Shown: piece after piece, positions 20,639 to 29,542 of the stretch
Numbering within the stretch: position 1 is the stretch's first letter
Layout of the letters: each line of letters opens with the position of its first letter
NCBI RefSeq assembly: GCF_900101095.1
Contig: NZ_FNFM01000001.1
Coordinates: 310,001 to 374,000 of the forward strand
DNA length: 64,000 nt
Direction: 5' to 3'
Origin: Actinopolyspora mzabensis
GTDB taxonomy: Bacteria; Actinomycetota; Actinomycetes; Mycobacteriales; Pseudonocardiaceae
Position numbers and translations under genes: made by a program
Notes under the pieces: model-generated
What the model saw: only the letters and a program-made list of their open reading frames with translations
What the model was told of the DNA's origin: nothing
Database searches by the model: none

Positions 20639-20745
20639 GTGCGCTCTCAACTGCCGGAAACCTCGTCATCGCGGGTCACGTAGCGCGACAGCTCCAGGAC
20701 AGGCGCTGTCGCGGCGGGCGTGCCGTCGGATTCCGGTGCGGCCGG

Positions 20746-22029
20746 CTACTCGTCCTCGGTCACGACGGCATGTACGGTGCCGTCCTCCAGACGGATCCGC
20801 AGGGGCGTTCCGGGGCGAACCTGCTCCGCCGAACGCAAGATGGACGAATCCGGACCGTCGGCGCGTTGCACGATCGCGTAACCGCGAGCAAGCGTGGCTG
20901 CCGGACCCAGCGCCGTCAAGCGCGACCTCGTCGCGGCCAGCTCCTGCCCCTCCCCGGTGATCACCGTCAGCATCGCGCGCCTGCCGCGTTGCCGCAGCGC
21001 GTCCACCTCTTCGACCCTTCGGTGCAGCGGACCCTTCGGGTCAGCGAGCGAAGGCCTGCTGCGCAGCGAATTCAGCAGTCCCTGCTCGCGTTCCACCCAA
21101 CCGCGCAAGGCCCGTCTGGCGCGGTCGGTGAGCTGTCCGATACGTCTGGTCTCCTCGGCCACGTCGGGCACCACCCGCTTGCCCGCACCCGTGGGTGTGG
21201 AGCTGCGCACATCCGCGACGTGATCCAGCAGCGGGGAGTCCGGTTCGTGCCCTATCGCGCTCACCACGGGGGTGGCGCACGTGGCGACCGCGCGGCACAG
21301 CGTCTCGTCCGAGAACGGCAACAGGTCCTCCACGCTGCCGCCGCCCCGCGCCAGCACTATCACCTCGACGTCCGGATCGCGGTCGAGCTCGGAGAGTGCC
21401 TCCAGGATCTGGGGCACCGCGGTGGAACCCTGCACGGCCACGTTGCGCACCGCGAAGTCCACGGCGGGCCAGCGCAACCGGGCGTTGCTGATGACGTCGT
21501 GCTCGGCAGCCGAACCACGTCCGGTGATCAGCCCCACACGTCCGGGCAGCAGGGGTGGGGAACGTTTCCGGGCGGTCTCGAACAGTCCCTCGGCCGCGAG
21601 CAGCTTGCGGAGCCGTTCGATACGTGCCAGCAACTCGCCGACACCCACCGTGCGGATCTCGTCCACCCGCAGGCTCAGGGTTCCCCTGCCCACGTAGAAC
21701 GAGGGTTTGCCGTGCACCACCACTCTGCTGCCGTCGGTCAGCGGCGGATCCATGCCCTGCAACAGGGTGTTCGGGCAGGTCAGTGTCAGCGACACGTCGG
21801 CGGAGGGGTCGCGCAGCGTCAGGAACGCGGTGGTGGCCTTGGGGCGTGCGGAGATCTGGGTGAGTTGGCCCTCCACCCAGATGTTTCCCAACCGGTTGAT
21901 CCACTCCGCTATCTTGCGGGAGACGGTACGAACCGGCCAGGGCTCTTCGGCGCTGGTGGCGGAACTCAGCGGACTCGCTCCTTCGGATGACGACTCGGGC
22001 TGGGCCGGACCTTTCCCGCCGGGGCGCAC
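20746..22029 (-). CDS. xseA: Exodeoxyribonuclease VII large subunit
   Basis: 427 residues. The OB-fold nucleic-acid-binding domain lies at about residues 30-130 ([27 protein letters not shown]). The catalytic domain carries [15 protein letters not shown], the [15 protein letters not shown] signature and [14 protein letters not shown] coiled-coil region binds XseB. The protein degrades single-stranded DNA bidirectionally. It starts with GTG. A 34-residue low-complexity extension precedes the OB fold, so a shorter start is possible. Confidence 0.93.
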   Translation of the reverse strand: MRPGGKGPAQPESSSEGASPLSSATSAEEPWPVRTVSRKIAEWINRLGNIWVEGQLTQISARPKATTAFLTLRDPSADVSLTLTCPNTLLQGMDPPLTDGSRVVVHGKPSFYVGRGTLSLRVDEIRTVGVGELLARIERLRKLLAAEGLFETARKRSPPLLPGRVGLITGRGSAAEHDVISNARLRWPAVDFAVRNVAVQGSTAVPQILEALSELDRDPDVEVIVLARGGGSVEDLLPFSDETLCRAVATCATPVVSAIGHEPDSPLLDHVADVRSSTPTGAGKRVVPDVAEETRRIGQLTDRARRALRGWVEREQGLLNSLRSRPSLADPKGPLHRRVEEVDALRQRGRRAMLTVITGEGQELAATRSRLTALGPAATLARGYAIVQRADGPDSSILRSAEQVRPGTPLRIRLEDGTVHAVVTEDE

Positions 22030-22105
22030 GTGCCGGCACGAGCGGCCGGAGGCGACTCGACGGTCGTGTTCCCGACCGCGGGTTCGACGGGTTGTCCGCG
22101 AACGG

Positions 22106-22666
22106 TCAGCCGTCGCGCTCGGCGGCGGCCCGTACGTTGTTCAGCCTGTTGAACAGCATCTGCAGAAAGTCCGGACGCCGGGAATGCGCCCGTTCGTGCT
22201 CCAGCAGCCGCACCAGGTCCGACTCGGAGAGCCCGCGTAACTTTCCCCGCAGCTGCGGCAGGGTCATTTCCTCGTAACCGGGCAGCAGGTCCGAGACGTC
22301 CCCCGGAACCTCCTCGCTCGACCACTCGTGCTCCGGGGGCGGATGCGCCACGAAACGGTCGGTCTCGGAATCGGTCGCTGCCGCCTGCCGATCGGTCCGG
22401 GCCCGCTCCGGGGTGGTGGGCGGCTCGTCCTCGTCGAACGTCGCCCAGTCGGGGTGTTGTTCGGGCTGCCGCGCACCGGCGAGCAGGTCGTCTCCCTTGA
22501 TCGCCAGCTCCGTGATGTGCTGTTGCACCCGCATGCTCAGCTGCAGTGCCTGACTGGTGACGGTGACGGGCAGACCGAGCAGGTGGTCGGGCAGCCTGCG
22601 GGTCTGTTCGACCACCGTGCCCGCCAGCCCCGCTGCCACCCGAATCGGCAAAGGAAACGATCGCAT
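22106..22666 (-). CDS. Rv1109c-like (lipid-droplet-associated type) protein
   Basis: 186 residues. An amphipathic N-terminal region ([20 protein letters not shown], then [20 protein letters not shown]) is followed by a disordered Asp/Pro-rich linker and a C-terminal helical segment ([20 protein letters not shown]). The position between xseA and divergent ispH equals that of M. tuberculosis Rv1109c. Homologues are annotated as lipid-droplet-associated; the biochemical role is unknown. Confidence 0.75.
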   Translation of the reverse strand: MRSFPLPIRVAAGLAGTVVEQTRRLPDHLLGLPVTVTSQALQLSMRVQQHITELAIKGDDLLAGARQPEQHPDWATFDEDEPPTTPERARTDRQAAATDSETDRFVAHPPPEHEWSSEEVPGDVSDLLPGYEEMTLPQLRGKLRGLSESDLVRLLEHERAHSRRPDFLQMLFNRLNNVRAAAERDG

Positions 22667-22907
22667 ACCGTCAAGCTTGCCCCACGAGCGTGGCCCTCGT
22701 CATCACGTGACGGAGTGGTGCCGCGCACCGCGTGCCCGGGAAAGGGCCTCGGCCCGCCGCCGGGCACTGTTCGAGTGGGCACGGCGCCACAGCTCGAGTG
22801 CTCACGGCGCCACAGCGCGTTCGGAGCACCTCGTGACCCGAATCCTCGCCTCTCGGGGACGGTGCTGGCTGCTGACCGTTCCGCGCCGCATCCGTACCCT
22901 GGGCGGT

Positions 22908-23942
22908 ATGAGCACCTCGCCGCAGGCTTCCGACTCCGGACAGGATACGACAGCCACCGACTCCGCCCCGGCGGGTAAACGCATTCTGCTGGCCAAACCA
23001 CGTGGCTACTGCGCGGGGGTCGATCGCGCCGTGGACACAGTGGAACGCGTGCTGGAGAAGTACGGCGCACCCGTCTACGTCCGCAAGGAGATCGTGCACA
23101 ACCAGCACGTGGTGGAGAACCTGCGTGAGCGCGGGGTCGTGTTCGTCGAGGACACCGAGGAGGTTCCGGAGGGCTCGCTGCTGGTCTTCTCCGCCCACGG
23201 CGTTTCCCCGGCCGTCCGCGAGGCCGCGACCCGACGCAACCTGCGCACCATCGATGCCACCTGCCCGCTGGTCACCAAGGTGCACAAGGAGGTGAACCGG
23301 TTCGCCCGTGAGGACTACGACATCCTGCTCATCGGGCACGAGGGCCACGAGGAGGTCGAGGGAACCTCGGGTGAGGCCCCGGACAATGTCCAGCTGGTGG
23401 ACAAGGCGGAGGACGTGGACCGGGTCGAGGTGCGCGATCCCTCACGGGTCGTCTGGCTCTCCCAGACCACCCTGAGCGTGGACGAGACCATGGAGCGGGT
23501 GAACCAGCTGCAGGACAAGTACCCGGAGATGCAGGCCCCGCCCAGCGACGACATCTGCTACGCCACTTCGAACCGCCAGGTCGCGGTCAAGGCGATGGCC
23601 GAGGAGTGCGATCTCGTGCTGGTGGTCGGTTCGCAGAACTCCTCGAACTCCAAGCGCCTGGTGGAGGTCGCGCTGCAGGCGGGCGCCACCTCCTCCCACC
23701 TGATCGACTACGCCAGCGAGATCGACGAGTCCTGGCTGGAGGGAGTGGACACCGTCGGTGTCACCAGCGGGGCCTCGGTGCCGGACGTGCTGGTCTTCCA
23801 GGTACTGGACTACCTGCAGGAACGTGGCTGGGGTGAGGTCGAGGAGGTCACCACGGCCAACGAGAAGGTCTCGTTCGCGTTGCCCCGTGAGCTGCGCAAG
23901 GACTTGGACGAGAACCCGAACAGTCCGCAGAGCGTGCGCTGA
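22908..23942 (+). CDS. ispH: 4-hydroxy-3-methylbut-2-enyl diphosphate reductase
   Basis: 344 residues. The three conserved cysteines that hold the iron-sulfur cluster are in [21 protein letters not shown] and [10 protein letters not shown]. The catalytic segment [10 protein letters not shown] is present. IspH makes IPP and DMAPP in the last step of the MEP isoprenoid pathway. ATG 22908 gives the normal short extension before [14 protein letters not shown]; longer frames upstream overlap the divergent gene and look non-coding. It corresponds to M. tuberculosis lytB2 (Rv1110). Confidence 0.95.
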   Translation: MSTSPQASDSGQDTTATDSAPAGKRILLAKPRGYCAGVDRAVDTVERVLEKYGAPVYVRKEIVHNQHVVENLRERGVVFVEDTEEVPEGSLLVFSAHGVSPAVREAATRRNLRTIDATCPLVTKVHKEVNRFAREDYDILLIGHEGHEEVEGTSGEAPDNVQLVDKAEDVDRVEVRDPSRVVWLSQTTLSVDETMERVNQLQDKYPEMQAPPSDDICYATSNRQVAVKAMAEECDLVLVVGSQNSSNSKRLVEVALQAGATSSHLIDYASEIDESWLEGVDTVGVTSGASVPDVLVFQVLDYLQERGWGEVEEVTTANEKVSFALPRELRKDLDENPNSPQSVR

Positions 23943-24201
23943 ACACGCCGGTTCGGGCAGCGGGCCTTCGGGCAGCGGGCCGCCGCGTCCGGTTCGGACG
24001 GTTCCGGGCCGGTTCGCTTCCCGGTCCGGGAGTGGTTCCACCCCTCCCGGAGTGATCCCGAGCTTCCGAGCGGGTCCGGCAGCGGGCCCGCTCCGGCATC
24101 GTGGCGTCTCCCCGGTGTCTCCGCGACGGCGAGAGCCGGTGGGGCGCCGAGCGGGCAACCCGCCAAGCGGGCAACCCGCCGAGCCGCCTCGCGAACTTCG
24201 A

Positions 24202-25314
24202 TCAGCCCTCGTCGCGTCGGGGACGCCGCGGTCGCCCCGGCGGTTCGGTCCGACCCCGCCGCTGGGTCGCCCCGTCGGAGGAATCCCCTTCCCGGGGTGG
24301 GCGTTTCGCGTTGCCCCTGCCGGGAGGAGCCGGCCGCCTGTCCTGGTTCGGCGCGGAGCTCTCGCCCGGTTCACCGCCCCGTTGCCGCCCGCGTCCCGAC
24401 CGTTGCTCGTCCCTTCCGTTCGGCGGCTTCCCGCCGTCCCGTTCGCGCCTGCCGGAATCGCGGGGCGCCTCGCCCTCGGCTCGCTCCGGCGGCCGCTCGG
24501 AGCGCGCCCTCGGTCCGGAACCACGTCCGGGGGGCGCTCCGCGCCGCCCCGAGGACTCGGGGGCTTCCGAGCGCTGTTCGCGTGATTCGGAGCGTGGTGA
24601 CCTCCGCCGGGGCGCACGCTTGTCCGCGTCCTCGGCATCCGCGGTCACCGTAGCGGCTCCGCCCCGGCTCGACGCGCCGTCGTCGTCCTCGGCGGAGCCG
24701 CTACGGGAGGCCCGTGCGGAGCCGCCGGCCCTGGAACCGCGTCCGTCGCTCCGGTCGCCGCGAGCCGTCTCGGCCGCCGACTGCCCCGCCGCGTCCCTGT
24801 CGCGCCGTTTCATCGGCTGTAGCACGAATATCCGCAGCAGTCCGCCGAGTACCGCCACCGCCGTCGACGCGGCCATCGCCGGAAAGCTGTTGATCAACGG
24901 GGTGGCCAGCGAGAGCATCACCTGGCGCAGCCCGTCGCCCGCATTGAAACCGACCCCCATCGCCCACACCACGCTCGGGATGACGATCGCCACGACCAGC
25001 GGCGGCTGCACCATCGGGCCGAACAGGCTGCCGCGCTGAACCAGCATGACCGCGAGCAGGGTGCCCACGACGCAGCCCAACGTGAAAACGACACCGGGGC
25101 CCGACCAGATCAACGTGTCGATCACGGCACACACGGCGGCCAGTACCAGCGGCAGCAGAAACGCCGCCCACCACGGGATGCCGCGGGTGGTTCCGAAAGC
25201 CGACCGTTGTGCCAACTGTCCGGAACGACTTTCGGGGCTGTTGATGTTGCGCTCGGATGTCGCGGTCACGCTTGTCACCGTAACGGTCCAGCGCGGTCGC
25301 AACGACACGTCCAC
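24202..25314 (-). CDS. DUF6542-type membrane protein with long charged tail
   Basis: Up to 370 residues. Four hydrophobic segments lie between about 45 and 165 (WWAAFLLPLVLAAVCAVIDT, GVVFTLGCVVGTLLAVMLV). They are followed by about 200 residues of Arg/Gly/Ser/Glu-rich, presumably disordered, cytoplasmic tail. It matches the mycobacterial Rv1111c position and topology. The start is uncertain: GTG 25314 is the longest choice, while GTG 25278 or 25269 would remove a short basic leader. Function unknown; the low-complexity tail is a frequent site of indels. Confidence 0.75.
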   Translation of the reverse strand: MDVSLRPRWTVTVTSVTATSERNINSPESRSGQLAQRSAFGTTRGIPWWAAFLLPLVLAAVCAVIDTLIWSGPGVVFTLGCVVGTLLAVMLVQRGSLFGPMVQPPLVVAIVIPSVVWAMGVGFNAGDGLRQVMLSLATPLINSFPAMAASTAVAVLGGLLRIFVLQPMKRRDRDAAGQSAAETARGDRSDGRGSRAGGSARASRSGSAEDDDGASSRGGAATVTADAEDADKRAPRRRSPRSESREQRSEAPESSGRRGAPPGRGSGPRARSERPPERAEGEAPRDSGRRERDGGKPPNGRDEQRSGRGRQRGGEPGESSAPNQDRRPAPPGRGNAKRPPREGDSSDGATQRRGRTEPPGRPRRPRRDEG

Positions 25315-25443
25315 GATCCCGGGAGGCTCGTCCCCCGACGGGGAGCGGTTTTTCCGCTCGATGGCGGTAGTGCCGTGACCTGTCCGTTATTGCCACCGAA
25401 TCGGGTGATAGGCGCGGGCGGAGCGCGCGGAGCCCGGTCACAT

Positions 25444-25468
25444 CGTGTGAGGCTTGACACAACACACG
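25444..25468. promoter_or_regulatory. Inverted repeat over a TTGACA hexamer upstream of the sugar importer
   Basis: CGTGTG (25444-25449) and CACACG (25463-25468) flank TTGACA at 25454-25459, about 60 bases before the ATP-binding-protein gene. A repressor bound here would cover the -35 region. The local gene set has no regulator of its own, so the binder is unknown. Confidence 0.4.
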
Positions 25469-25527
25469 GGTGAGCGGGCGGGGCGAAGCGACCGGTTGTC
25501 CGCTCGTGTGCCGCAGGGGGTGACGCA

Positions 25528-27099
25528 ATGGACGCCGCACCACCGCTGGTGGAGCTACGGGCGATCACGAAACGGTTCGGTGGTGTGCTGGCCTGCTCGG
25601 GCGCGAATCTGACCGTGCGGGCCGGGGAGGTTCACGCGTTGCTCGGTGAGAACGGCGCGGGCAAGTCCACCCTCATGCGGGTGCTGTCCGGGGATGTCAC
25701 CGGCCATTCCGGCGAGATCCGCATCGCCGGGAAACCCTTCGTCTTCCGGGGCCCGATCGACGCGCAGCGCGCCGGGGTGGCCATGATCCAGCAGGAGCTG
25801 GATCTGGTGCCCGCGCTGTCGGTCGCCGAGAACCTCCACCTCGGACGCGAGCCCCGCACCGCACGCGGCACTGTGGACCGCTCCCGGATGAACGCGCGAA
25901 CCCGTGGGCTGCTGCGGCGCATCGGGGTGGATCTCGACCCGCGCACTCCCGTGGGGCGGCTCCGCATCGGGGAGCAGCAGCTGGTCACCGTCGCCCGCGC
26001 GCTGGCCCGGAACGCGGCGGTGCTGATCATGGACGAGCCGACCTCGGCGCTATCCGGAACCGAGGTGGACAGGCTGTTCGCGGTGATCGCCGAACTGCGC
26101 CGCGACGGCACCGGGATCGTCTACATCTCCCACCGGATGGACGAGATCGGCGAGGTCGCCGATCGCGCCACCGTGCTGCGCAACGGCGAGGTGGCAGCGG
26201 AGTTCGACGCGCGCAGCGTCACGGCCGAGCAGGCAGCCACCGCCATGGTCGGCGACGATTTCGCCACCGCTTTCACACCGACACGACGGAGTCCGGGCGG
26301 TGAATTGCTCGCGCTGTCCGGCTTCGCGGTGCGCACCCGCGGGCGCGACGAGGGCAGGCGGAACCCCGCCGGCGTGGACCTGTCGGTGCACCGTGGCGAG
26401 ATCGTGGGGCTGTGCGGATTGCTCGGCTCGGGGCGCACCGAACTGCTCGAAGCGCTCTACGGGATGGGGCCGAGCGCCGAATGGCGCGGCGAGGTGCGGT
26501 TGCACGCCTCCCGTTACCGGCCGCGCGGTCCCCGGCAGGCGCTGCGTTCCGGGGTCGCGTTCGTGCCGGAGGATCGCGCCGGCAGTGGCCTGGTCACCGA
26601 GCACTCGGTGACCGCCAACACGGTGTTGTCCGTGCTGCCCCGGCTCGGCAGGCTCGGGCTGGTCGCGAGGAGGCGGGAGAGCGCGACCGCGCGTCGGAAC
26701 GCTCGACGTCTCGGGATCAAGCTCGGCTCCACGTCCGATTCCGTGGGAACACTTTCCGGCGGCAACCAGCAGAAGGTCGTGTTCGGACGGATGCTGCTGA
26801 CCGAGCCCGCCCTGCTGCTGTTGGACGACCCCACGAGGGGAGTCGACGTAGCGGCCAAGGTCGAGATCTACCGGTTGCTGGACGAGATAGCCGGACGGGG
26901 TATCGGGGTGCTGCTCGCCTCCTCGGAGCTCGCCGAGCTGCTCGACGTGTGTTCCCGCGTGGTGGTGCTGCGGGACGGCGGATCAGTGGCCGAGTTCGAC
27001 AGCTCGCGAACCAGCCGTACCGAACTGCTGGCGGCCGCGATGGGAAACCGGAGTGACGCGGCGGAGACGGCGGTGGTTTCCACCGGGGGTGGGAAATGA
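25528..27099 (+). CDS. Sugar ABC transporter ATP-binding protein (RbsA/AraG type)
   Basis: 523 residues with two fused ABC ATPase domains. The first has Walker A GENGAGKST, signature RIGEQQLV and Walker B VLIMDEPTSAL. The second has a degenerate Walker A (LLGSGRTE), signature TLSGGNQQKV and Walker B LLLLDDPTRGVDV. This duplicated form is specific to the ribose/arabinose/xylose class of importers. It overlaps the permease start by four bases, so the importer is an operon. ATG 25528 has GGGGGTG upstream. Confidence 0.93.
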   Translation: MDAAPPLVELRAITKRFGGVLACSGANLTVRAGEVHALLGENGAGKSTLMRVLSGDVTGHSGEIRIAGKPFVFRGPIDAQRAGVAMIQQELDLVPALSVAENLHLGREPRTARGTVDRSRMNARTRGLLRRIGVDLDPRTPVGRLRIGEQQLVTVARALARNAAVLIMDEPTSALSGTEVDRLFAVIAELRRDGTGIVYISHRMDEIGEVADRATVLRNGEVAAEFDARSVTAEQAATAMVGDDFATAFTPTRRSPGGELLALSGFAVRTRGRDEGRRNPAGVDLSVHRGEIVGLCGLLGSGRTELLEALYGMGPSAEWRGEVRLHASRYRPRGPRQALRSGVAFVPEDRAGSGLVTEHSVTANTVLSVLPRLGRLGLVARRRESATARRNARRLGIKLGSTSDSVGTLSGGNQQKVVFGRMLLTEPALLLLDDPTRGVDVAAKVEIYRLLDEIAGRGIGVLLASSELAELLDVCSRVVVLRDGGSVAEFDSSRTSRTELLAAAMGNRSDAAETAVVSTGGGK

Positions 27100-28247
27100 G
27101 CTCGCGTTCCACCAACGAGGAGCCCGCCGACTCCCCGCCCTCCTCCACGACGGGCTCGGCACCGGATGCCGCCACCGTCCCGGATGCCACGGCCGGGAGT
27201 TCGAAAGCCGGGAATCCGACGCCCGGAGGTCAGTCGGCCGGAACTCAACGGGCGGGGCGGAGTGGTTCGGGTGGTGCCGAGGCACTGCTGCGATTCCAGA
27301 GCCTGTTCGGCCTCGTCCTCGTCTTCCTGGCCTCGGTGGTGTTCTCGCCGCGCGGGGACGACGGCGAGATCATCTTTCTGACCAGCGAGAACCTGTTCAA
27401 CCTCGTGCGGGCGATCTCCGAGATAGGCATCATCGCGATCGGCCTCACCTTCGTCATCCTCGTCGGCGGCATCGACCTGTCGGTGGGCTCGCTGCTGGGG
27501 CTGGCGGCGGTGGGCTCGGCCGTGTTGCTGACCGAGGACAACTTCGGGATGCTCGCCGCGGTCTCGGTGGTGCTGCTCGCCGGCCTGGTGTTCGGCCTGC
27601 TGCAGGGGCTGGCGGTGGCGCTGCTGCGGGTGCAGGCGTTCATCGTCACGCTCGCCGGGCTGCAGATCGCCAGAGGGCTGGCCCGCCTGTGGTCCGGGGG
27701 AGAGACCGTGCCGATCACCTACGGTCCCGGTACGGACCGGGCGCCGCTGTCGTTCTCGTTGCTGGGGGAGCGGACCTTCGACGGCCTCGTCCCCGTCCCG
27801 GCGCTGATCTTCGCCGTGCTCGCGGTACTCGCGGTGGCGTTTCTCAGGGGCAGCGCCTTCTCCCGCCATCTCTACGCCATCGGCGGCAACGAGAGGGCGG
27901 CCAGGACCTCAGGAGTGCCGGTAAACCGGGTCAAGGTCATCGCGTTCGGCATCTGCGGACTGTGCGCGGCCCTGGCGGGCATCGTGCACGCCGGTCAGCT
28001 CAACACCGGCAGTCCCAACGCCGGGATCTCCTACGAGTTGGACGGGATCGCCGCCGTGGTCGTGGGTGGGACGAGCCTGGCGGGCGGTCGCGGCTCGATG
28101 ATGGGCACCATCGCCGGCGCGCTGCTGCTGGGGGTGCTCAACAACATCCTCGCGCTCAACACGGTGGACACCGATCTGCAGTTGGTCATCAAGGGTCTCG
28201 TGATCGTGGCCGCCGCCGCGGCGCAGCGGCTCTGGCCCACCCGGTAG
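27096..28247 (+). CDS. Sugar ABC transporter permease (RbsC type)
   Basis: 383 residues. A disordered N-terminal tail of about 60 residues (Ser/Pro/Thr-rich, longer than usual) precedes the membrane core. The core shows the RbsC family signature (IGLTFVILVGGIDLSVGSLLG) in part: GGIDLSVGSLLGLAA, later YAIGGNERAARTSGVP and GGTSLAGGRGSMMGTI. It forms the channel for the importer with the ATPase upstream and the binding protein downstream. The stop codon lies inside the first unit of a 15-bp tandem repeat. Confidence 0.92.
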   Translation: MSSRSTNEEPADSPPSSTTGSAPDAATVPDATAGSSKAGNPTPGGQSAGTQRAGRSGSGGAEALLRFQSLFGLVLVFLASVVFSPRGDDGEIIFLTSENLFNLVRAISEIGIIAIGLTFVILVGGIDLSVGSLLGLAAVGSAVLLTEDNFGMLAAVSVVLLAGLVFGLLQGLAVALLRVQAFIVTLAGLQIARGLARLWSGGETVPITYGPGTDRAPLSFSLLGERTFDGLVPVPALIFAVLAVLAVAFLRGSAFSRHLYAIGGNERAARTSGVPVNRVKVIAFGICGLCAALAGIVHAGQLNTGSPNAGISYELDGIAAVVVGGTSLAGGRGSMMGTIAGALLLGVLNNILALNTVDTDLQLVIKGLVIVAAAAAQRLWPTR

Positions 28248-28300
28248 TGGAAGACCCGGTAGTGGAAGACCCGGTAGTGGAAGACCCGGCAGTGGGGAAG
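28241..28300 (+). repeat. 15-bp tandem repeat, four units
   Basis: CCGGTAGTGGAAGAC is repeated at 28241, 28256 and 28271, with a degenerate fourth unit at 28286. It spans the permease stop codon and reaches the AAGGAG ribosome binding site of the binding-protein gene. Each of the first three units supplies an in-frame TAG in the permease frame. Copy number would change the intergenic spacing and possibly coupling between the two genes. Confidence 0.85.
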
Positions 28301-28308
28301 GAGCACGG

Positions 28309-29319
28309 ATGAGTTCTCGGACGCGATCGATGTTCGCGGCGGCCTGCGCAGTCGCGCTGCTCGGTGCCGGCTGCGGGACCACGAGCACGAACGCGGGCGC
28401 GGCCGGTGGGGGACCGGATTCGGCGGAGGTGTGCGGCGGACCGGGCGAGGAGTACACCATCGGAGTCAGCCAGGCCAACGTGGCCGAGCCCTACCGGGTG
28501 CGGATGAACGCCGACATCAGGCGTGCCGCCGCCGAGGTCGAGCAGTTCGACGAGGTGCAGTTCCTCGACGCCGCGCAGGACAACTCCAGACAGGTCAGTC
28601 AGATCCGGACCCTGGTCACCAAACAGGTGGACCTGCTGATCGTCAGCCCCAACGAAGCGGCCCCGCTGACCGGGGTGGTCGGCAGGGCCTACAACAGCGG
28701 CATCCCGGTGATCCTGCTGGACCGCAAGGTCAACGGCGAGTCGTACTCCACGTTCATCGGCGCAGACAACGAGAAGATCGGTCGAAAGGCGGGCGAGTAC
28801 CTCGCCGAGCACCTGTTGCCCGAGGGCGGCAGGATCGTCGAACTGCGCGGCCTGTCCGGCTCCACTCCCGCGGCCGAACGTGGCAGGGGTTTCCGCGCCG
28901 GGATCGAAGGCTCGGGAATCGAGATCATCGCCACCGCGGACGGGCAGTGGCTGCGCGCCGAGGCCCGGTCGAAGATGGCGGCGATGCTCAAGGCCCACCC
29001 TCGCATCGACGCGGTTTACGGGCACAACGATCCCATGGCCGAGGGCGCCCACCTCGCCGCGCGGGCGGCAGGGCGGGCCGGGGGAACGAGGTTCGTGGGT
29101 ATCGACGGGCTCCCGACTCCCTCCGGTGGGATCAAGGCGGTGCAGCAGGGTCGGTTGTCGGCGACGTTCGTCTATCCCACCGGGGGTGCGGAGGCGATAA
29201 CCGCCGCGAAGCGGATACTGATCGACTGCGAGCCGGTCCCCGAGAAGCAGACACTGCCGACCCAGCTGGTCACCCGGGAGAACGCCGCCGAGGTTTACAG
29301 CCGGTTGAATTCCCGGTGA
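28309..29319 (+). CDS. Sugar ABC transporter substrate-binding lipoprotein (RbsB type)
   Basis: 336 residues. A lipoprotein signal peptide ends at ALLGAGC (about residue 23). A type I periplasmic-binding-fold domain follows (YTIGVSQANVAEPYRVRMNA, DLLIVSPNEAAPLTGVV, PVILLDRKVNGESY, VYGHNDPMAEGAH). It should capture a monosaccharide or short oligosaccharide outside the membrane for the upstream permease and ATPase. AAGGAG lies seven bases ahead of the ATG. The ligand cannot be read from sequence; the downstream genes suggest an aldopentose. Confidence 0.92.
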   Translation: MSSRTRSMFAAACAVALLGAGCGTTSTNAGAAGGGPDSAEVCGGPGEEYTIGVSQANVAEPYRVRMNADIRRAAAEVEQFDEVQFLDAAQDNSRQVSQIRTLVTKQVDLLIVSPNEAAPLTGVVGRAYNSGIPVILLDRKVNGESYSTFIGADNEKIGRKAGEYLAEHLLPEGGRIVELRGLSGSTPAAERGRGFRAGIEGSGIEIIATADGQWLRAEARSKMAAMLKAHPRIDAVYGHNDPMAEGAHLAARAAGRAGGTRFVGIDGLPTPSGGIKAVQQGRLSATFVYPTGGAEAITAAKRILIDCEPVPEKQTLPTQLVTRENAAEVYSRLNSR

Positions 29320-29542
29320 CGAATCGGGAGGGGAACATCGACGATTCCGCGCTGCGGAACGTCGTGGAAATGTGAAGATCGCTGGTTTTCGGGGTGTCCC
29401 GTAGTGTCGATTCCCTCGAACGAACGATGTGGATTTCGGTGCGGAACCGGCCGTGATCGTACGACAATTCCCGGGAAGTGGATCGACCCCGGTGCGTTTT
29501 CCCGCAGCGTGGTCGCGGATTCCTAGCCGGGAGGCGAACACG

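Noticed and set aside
28241-28300. Tandem repeat considered as a CRISPR array
   Set aside because: Units are 15 bp with no spacers and no cas genes nearby.
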